NCBI GenBank assembly: GCA_938743325.2
Contig: OW568874.1
Span: 620,001-684,000 of the forward strand
Length of the DNA: 64,000 bases
Source of the DNA: Pycnococcus provasolii
Taxonomy: Eukaryota > Chlorophyta > Pseudoscourfieldiophyceae > Pseudoscourfieldiales > Pycnococcaceae
Direction: 5' to 3'
A program made the translations under genes and the position numbers. Below, one piece after another: positions 60,055 through 64,000 of the stretch (its first letter is position 1; every line of letters begins with the position of its first letter). Under the pieces are notes generated by a model. The model was not told the DNA's origin and made no database searches. It saw only the letters and a program-made list of their open reading frames with translations.

Positions 60055-60524
60055 AGTTCGTTCTTTCCAATAAGACTAAGATGAATACCGGAGCCGGAGT
60101 CAGGCTGGAGGAGCACACAACCAAATAACTTCAGTACAGTACAGAATATTGTATATTCTATGGCGTATGGCGGAATAATTCGCGGAATAATCGATTGTTC
60201 TGATCTGGATTAGAGCGAGCGAGGAAGTGGGACAAGACGCGGCTGGCTGGAGCTTCGAGACCACCTGCGTTGCGTTTTTTCCATCTTTCCCGGAACTCGC
60301 CCCTCCTAGGTGGGAAGATGCAACGGGTGGCCCCCTCGGTGATCGGGATCCGTTGTGGACTACCGCGGACTCGAGGGGTTTAGAAAAACACAGGGGGATC
60401 CAGAGGGGGGCTGGACGGATTCGGGGAGGGTTTTCCCCGAGCTCCCCTCCTGACACAGCCCCCACACAGTTTGAGTGGAGATGGGCGCCTATGGCGCCGC
60501 GTTGACTCCGCCATGCGCGACGTC
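60055..60524. other. Intergenic upstream of ArfGAP
   Basis: No gene recognised. AT-rich near 60110-60210, then a GGGGATCC-rich GC stretch (60340-60450). Probably includes the ArfGAP promoter. Confidence 0.45.
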
Positions 60525-61250
60525 GTGCGTATGTGCGAGAACACATTTGCCGCAGCTGAAACTGGGCAGATACATACCTCACATACTCAGCTACTTTCAG
60601 GTATATTTTTTGTGTGCGGCAAACGTGACCCAAGGCAACAACATCTCACTCCCGCCACCCTCCCCTTCCTCTTCTCCGACAGATTCCTACCATCACGCGC
60701 GACGTCGAGCACACGTGCGAGAACACATTTGCCGCAGCTGAAACTTGGCAGATACATACCTCACATACTCAGCTACTTTCAGGTATTTTTTTGTGTGCGT
60801 CACACGTGATCCAAGGCATCATTACTCACTCCCGCCACCCTCCCCTTCCTCTTCTCCGACCCACAGATTCCTACCATCACGCGCGACGTCGAGCACACGT
60901 GCGAGAACACATTTGCCGCAGCTGAAACTTGGCAGATACATACCTCACATACTCAGCTACTTTCACGTATTTTTTTGTGTGCGTCACACGTGACGCAAGG
61001 CATCATTACTCACTCCCGCCACCCTCCCCTTCCTCTTCTCCGACCCACAGATTCCTACCATCACGCGCGACGTCGAGCACACGTGCGAGAACACATTTGC
61101 CGCAGCTGAAACTTGGCAGATACATACCTCACATACTCAGCTACTTTCACGTATTTTTTTGTGTGCGTCACACGTGATGCAAGGCATCATTACTCACTCC
61201 CGCCACCCTCCCCTTCCTCTTCTCCGACCCACAGATTCGCGACGGAGTCC
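60525..61250. repeat. Four tandem copies of a 184-bp repeat
   Basis: CGCAGCTGAA recurs at 60551, 60733, 60917 and 61101 (spacing 182, 184, 184). The leftmost unit is the most diverged and the rightmost two are almost identical. Each unit contains GCCACCCTCCCCTTCCTCTT and ACATACTCAGCTACTTTCA. The array ends with a doubled ACAGATTCGCGACGGAGTCC (about 61232-61271), next to the 3' end of the transposase-like gene. Confidence 0.92.
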
Positions 61251-61291
61251 ACAGATTCGCGACGGAGTCCGCAGACACATGCAATACCACA

Positions 61292-64000
61292 TCAATCGTC
61301 GTCGTCGTCATGTATCGCCGGCAGCGCACGGCGGTGGACGTTATTCCGTATGGTATTCTTCGCTGCAGATGAAACGTGCTGCGTGCCTGTCTTGGCTCGC
61401 CCCTTGTACCACGCATGCAATTCTGCCACGTCATCAACAGGAGGTTGCCACCCCCGCCAACCGCCTGACACATGCGTCGCAGAACCGGTGCGATGCGAGA
61501 ACTCATGCCGTGCTTTGTTCGCCGGCTCGTTGACAATGGAATTCTTCAAGCTGCGCCGCTCGAGCCGGTATTCGATGCCTCTGAGAGTCTGGAGTGCCAA
61601 TACTATATTCGGCTTAAATCCTGCTCGAGAAACCAACATCCCGAACAGCTTCTCGACCGCGTCAGTCGAAGCTGCGGTCATCCGCCACCCGCAATCGATG
61701 CCGTGGAGGCCTGACACGACGTTGAACCACGTCGCTTTCACGATCTGGCGTGGAATCCCCCGTATGCGTTGACGGCGCCATGTCTGCGGCGCCAACCGAG
61801 CTGCGCCGACGAATGCGATCACTTCTTCTCGGAAACTCAGCAGGCGATCTCGGCGCGTTCCCGCGCAAAGCCCGGGAGCCACGAAAGCCTCGTGTGCTCG
61901 CGCGAAGGCGCGAAGGTAGCTCGCATAGGGCACGCCACGCCTAGCAGCCTCGTCGAGCAATGTGGGATTGCACATGAGAGTCTCTGCGAGGACTGTACTC
62001 TGCGCGTCGATCTTGCCATTCAAGACGGTCTCAGCAAGTGCGATCGCCGATCGCTCATCCACCGCTTTTTCATCGAGAGTTCCGAGCAAGTGAGTGCAAG
62101 CTTTCGTCAGTCCGGCACGAAGGAGGGAATCGTCCTTTTCGTCTTGGCGTCGGATTGCCTGGACGAAATTTTTTAATTTGTGATTCGCATCTTCATGGAG
62201 TTGAAGACTTCCGTCACAACACCAGCCCACACGGAATATTTCGCCTTTGGTCTTGATGATGCCATCCACCAGGAACAATATCATGGCCACGTGCTCGCCG
62301 AGACGCTTGTGGTGCGCATCGCGATGCGTCGCCACCTGACGAAGCACACACATCTCCTCGTCCATAGATCGAATCGGCTTTTTTTGACACCCTTGCTGCC
62401 CGTGAGGCGGTGACTGCCCTATCGTCTCGAATACTGTGCGTGTGGTTGCACTCACACCGTGCTTGGTGCGCGATGATTGAGCTTGCGTAGGCAGCAAGAC
62501 ATGGTCCCCGTCGGCTAGACATTCTGCGATGAGTTCGTCGAGCTGCTTCACTTCAAGACTCGTCAGCTTCGCGATGGCATCGTTTGCCTTCTTCAGCAAC
62601 ACCGCATGTGACGTCGTCGAGGCTACCTCGTCCAACGCCGACCTCGCGAGGGCGTCAATTACGATTCCATGCTTTTGCCACGCGTCAGTGAATTCGCCGT
62701 CGAAAGACAGCATCTTCACACGTTTCGCATTGTTTGCCTGGAGCGAATCCGCGACTCGCTTCACCTCCAGAACAGCATCATGCACGTCGTCCGGCTTGGT
62801 GTGCGACGACGTCGAGAACCGCGCAACGACGACGTCATACGTGTGAGACGTGTCAGTCGCCACGACCAAGACCAGTTCGTTTGCAAGCTTGATGCCAATG
62901 TCGTATGCCATGTCGTGGACGTCCTCGAAGAGCTCGAGTAATGCGTCATCATCTGCGTCCGAAGTGCTGCACATGAGGCGCTCGAGTCTTTCTATGTCAC
63001 AAAGACCCTCGCGCGCACGCGACAACGTAGCTTTTTCCTCTGCGACGATGCCACGACGATGCGCCCACGCGCTCTGGGACTTCAACCCGGCTCGCTCGTG
63101 CTTCTCGATAACCGTCTCTTTTTCTGCAATCAAAGTGACGATTCGAGTGCGCCAAGATACGAAGTCATCCTTGAAAGCATCCTGCAATGCGCGCGCATAT
63201 GAGTCACATCCATGAGCGCGGCGAAGTTCCCTCGCCTTCTCTCGCGTCTCAGTGTACCTCGCATGCTCGGCTTCTGCGTCGTAGCCGATCGTAACCGCGC
63301 CCTCGGGCACACCGTTTGGTTTCGTCGCCCTGCTCACGCCAACGATGGTGCCATCCACACGCAAGCACTCGATGCTCTTGCCTTCGTGGAGGATCCTTCG
63401 CATCGCCGCAGTGTCAATGCACAATCCACTGGTTGATGACGGCGGTGCGATCGGCGCCGATCTGGTTGAGGGAAATATCAAGTTTGATGTTTGTAGACGC
63501 TCAGCCGTGTCTTGACCATAGTTCGGTTTGATTGTACCAGATAATAGCCGCAAAGCAGCGCCGCTTGTTGCGGCTATGGCAGACGCGAGCTCGAGCGTCG
63601 ACGCGGCCCAACGCCATGAAGACGTTCTCACCACCAGGACATTTCGAAACACCATGCACAGGTAGTCGAACATTATGACCCCAGGTATGAAGAAGCCTCT
63701 CGTCACTGCGGCCGCGAGGTTGACGAAGAGGGCGCGCGCTGCTTGTTTGCATACCTCGTCATCGTATGCATCCTCCACTACTGCTTCGATTTTCTCCTGC
63801 GCTTCACGCACGGCGCCAAGCAGATGCTCATCTGCGCGTATGCGCGCGTTTTCCGCGCGAAGGCGCGCGTTCTCTTTCTCTAAGCCCTTGCACTTTGCGC
63901 GCGCGGCGTGCAAGTCCGCGCCCAACTCGGCTGGTTGCCTCACACGAAAAGGGCGTCTGGACGGTACGCGCCGCCGCGCGCCGCCGCGCCATGCTCCGCT
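61292..64000 (-). CDS. Transposase-like protein (P-element/THAP9-related), 5' end outside window
   Basis: One uninterrupted frame runs from the right edge to a stop at 61292, about 900 residues. An Arg-rich start and a short coiled coil (LEKENARLRAENARIRADEH) are followed by a long region with candidate acidic catalytic positions (LVVATDTSHTYDVVVARF, MLSFDGEFTDAW, LHEDANHKLKNFVQAIR). Near the C terminus STDAVEKLFGMLVSRAGFKP and NIVLALQTLRGIEYRLERR recall the conserved QDxxExxFGxxR..GG..NP block of P-element and THAP9 transposases, and the DxxHxLK block fits too. The family call is by these patterns and is uncertain. It ends in a run of aspartates (IHDDDDD). No terminal inverted repeats could be tied to it, since the 5' end is off the window. 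The intact frame suggests recent activity or domestication. Confidence 0.5.
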   Translation of the reverse strand, partial: SGAWRGGARRRVPSRRPFRVRQPAELGADLHAARAKCKGLEKENARLRAENARIRADEHLLGAVREAQEKIEAVVEDAYDDEVCKQAARALFVNLAAAVTRGFFIPGVIMFDYLCMVFRNVLVVRTSSWRWAASTLELASAIAATSGAALRLLSGTIKPNYGQDTAERLQTSNLIFPSTRSAPIAPPSSTSGLCIDTAAMRRILHEGKSIECLRVDGTIVGVSRATKPNGVPEGAVTIGYDAEAEHARYTETREKARELRRAHGCDSYARALQDAFKDDFVSWRTRIVTLIAEKETVIEKHERAGLKSQSAWAHRRGIVAEEKATLSRAREGLCDIERLERLMCSTSDADDDALLELFEDVHDMAYDIGIKLANELVLVVATDTSHTYDVVVARFSTSSHTKPDDVHDAVLEVKRVADSLQANNAKRVKMLSFDGEFTDAWQKHGIVIDALARSALDEVASTTSHAVLLKKANDAIAKLTSLEVKQLDELIAECLADGDHVLLPTQAQSSRTKHGVSATTRTVFETIGQSPPHGQQGCQKKPIRSMDEEMCVLRQVATHRDAHHKRLGEHVAMILFLVDGIIKTKGEIFRVGWCCDGSLQLHEDANHKLKNFVQAIRRQDEKDDSLLRAGLTKACTHLLGTLDEKAVDERSAIALAETVLNGKIDAQSTVLAETLMCNPTLLDEAARRGVPYASYLRAFARAHEAFVAPGLCAGTRRDRLLSFREEVIAFVGAARLAPQTWRRQRIRGIPRQIVKATWFNVVSGLHGIDCGWRMTAASTDAVEKLFGMLVSRAGFKPNIVLALQTLRGIEYRLERRSLKNSIVNEPANKARHEFSHRTGSATHVSGGWRGWQPPVDDVAELHAWYKGRAKTGTQHVSSAAKNTIRNNVHRRALPAIHDDDDD

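Noticed and set aside
1-64000. tRNA and rRNA genes
   Set aside because: I looked for B-box-like GGTTCGAATC stretches and found only isolated partial matches (for example near 28735 and 52248) without a foldable cloverleaf.

Overview
The window is nuclear DNA of a GC-rich eukaryote, most likely a photosynthetic flagellate. I favour a green alga of the prasinophyte type, but I infer this and cannot show it from sequence alone. The evidence is a plastid-lipid-associated (fibrillin) protein with a transit-like leader, a TORTIFOLIA1/SPIRAL2-like HEAT protein, an axonemal dynein heavy chain fragment, spliceosomal introns, and CCCTAA/TTAGGG tracts. Genes are mostly single-exon. The six introns that could be placed with confidence all begin GTACG.

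The left half (1 to about 31 kb) is rearranged and repeat-rich. It begins with the 3' part of a large PA14/LamG/filamin/SUEL-lectin/kelch surface protein, pieces of which recur at 25.2-27.8 kb (inverted, with a 329-bp tandem array) and 29.7-30.3 kb. Next come two genes with short Trp-rich repeats of the kind annotated as phage-integrase repeats. One carries a triplicated acidic module. The other is fused to a SENP/Ulp1 protease and ARM repeats. Between them lies a roughly 10-kb segment bounded by two same-orientation copies of a hairpin element with CCCTAA repeats in its loop. This segment holds broken cohesin SMC1 pieces (a 581-bp stretch is present twice), a broken dynein heavy chain, a frameshifted MGCGAS protein, a hairpin and a minisatellite. 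Fragments of a GT31 glycosyltransferase and a TPR protein follow. The whole region reads as a mosaic of captured or duplicated gene pieces, possibly subtelomeric.

The right half (31 to 60 kb) is a normal gene-dense region with intact genes on both strands: an RCC1 propeller, a proline-rich protein with a repeated basic motif, a FAM210-like membrane protein, a membrane serine protease with LDLa and Notch-type LNR domains, a RING protein, a six-exon secreted leucine-rich protein, a rhodanese/zinc/RRM protein, fibrillin, a TOR1-like HEAT protein, a RhoGAP-like protein with 11-residue repeats, a SlyD-type FKBP fused to cyclophilin, GT17 and GT31-type glycosyltransferases, and a two-exon ArfGAP. 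Several pairs are convergent with very short spacers.

The right edge (60.5 to 64 kb) carries a 184-bp tandem repeat next to a long intact reading frame that looks like a DDE transposase related to the P-element/THAP9 group; its N terminus runs off the window.
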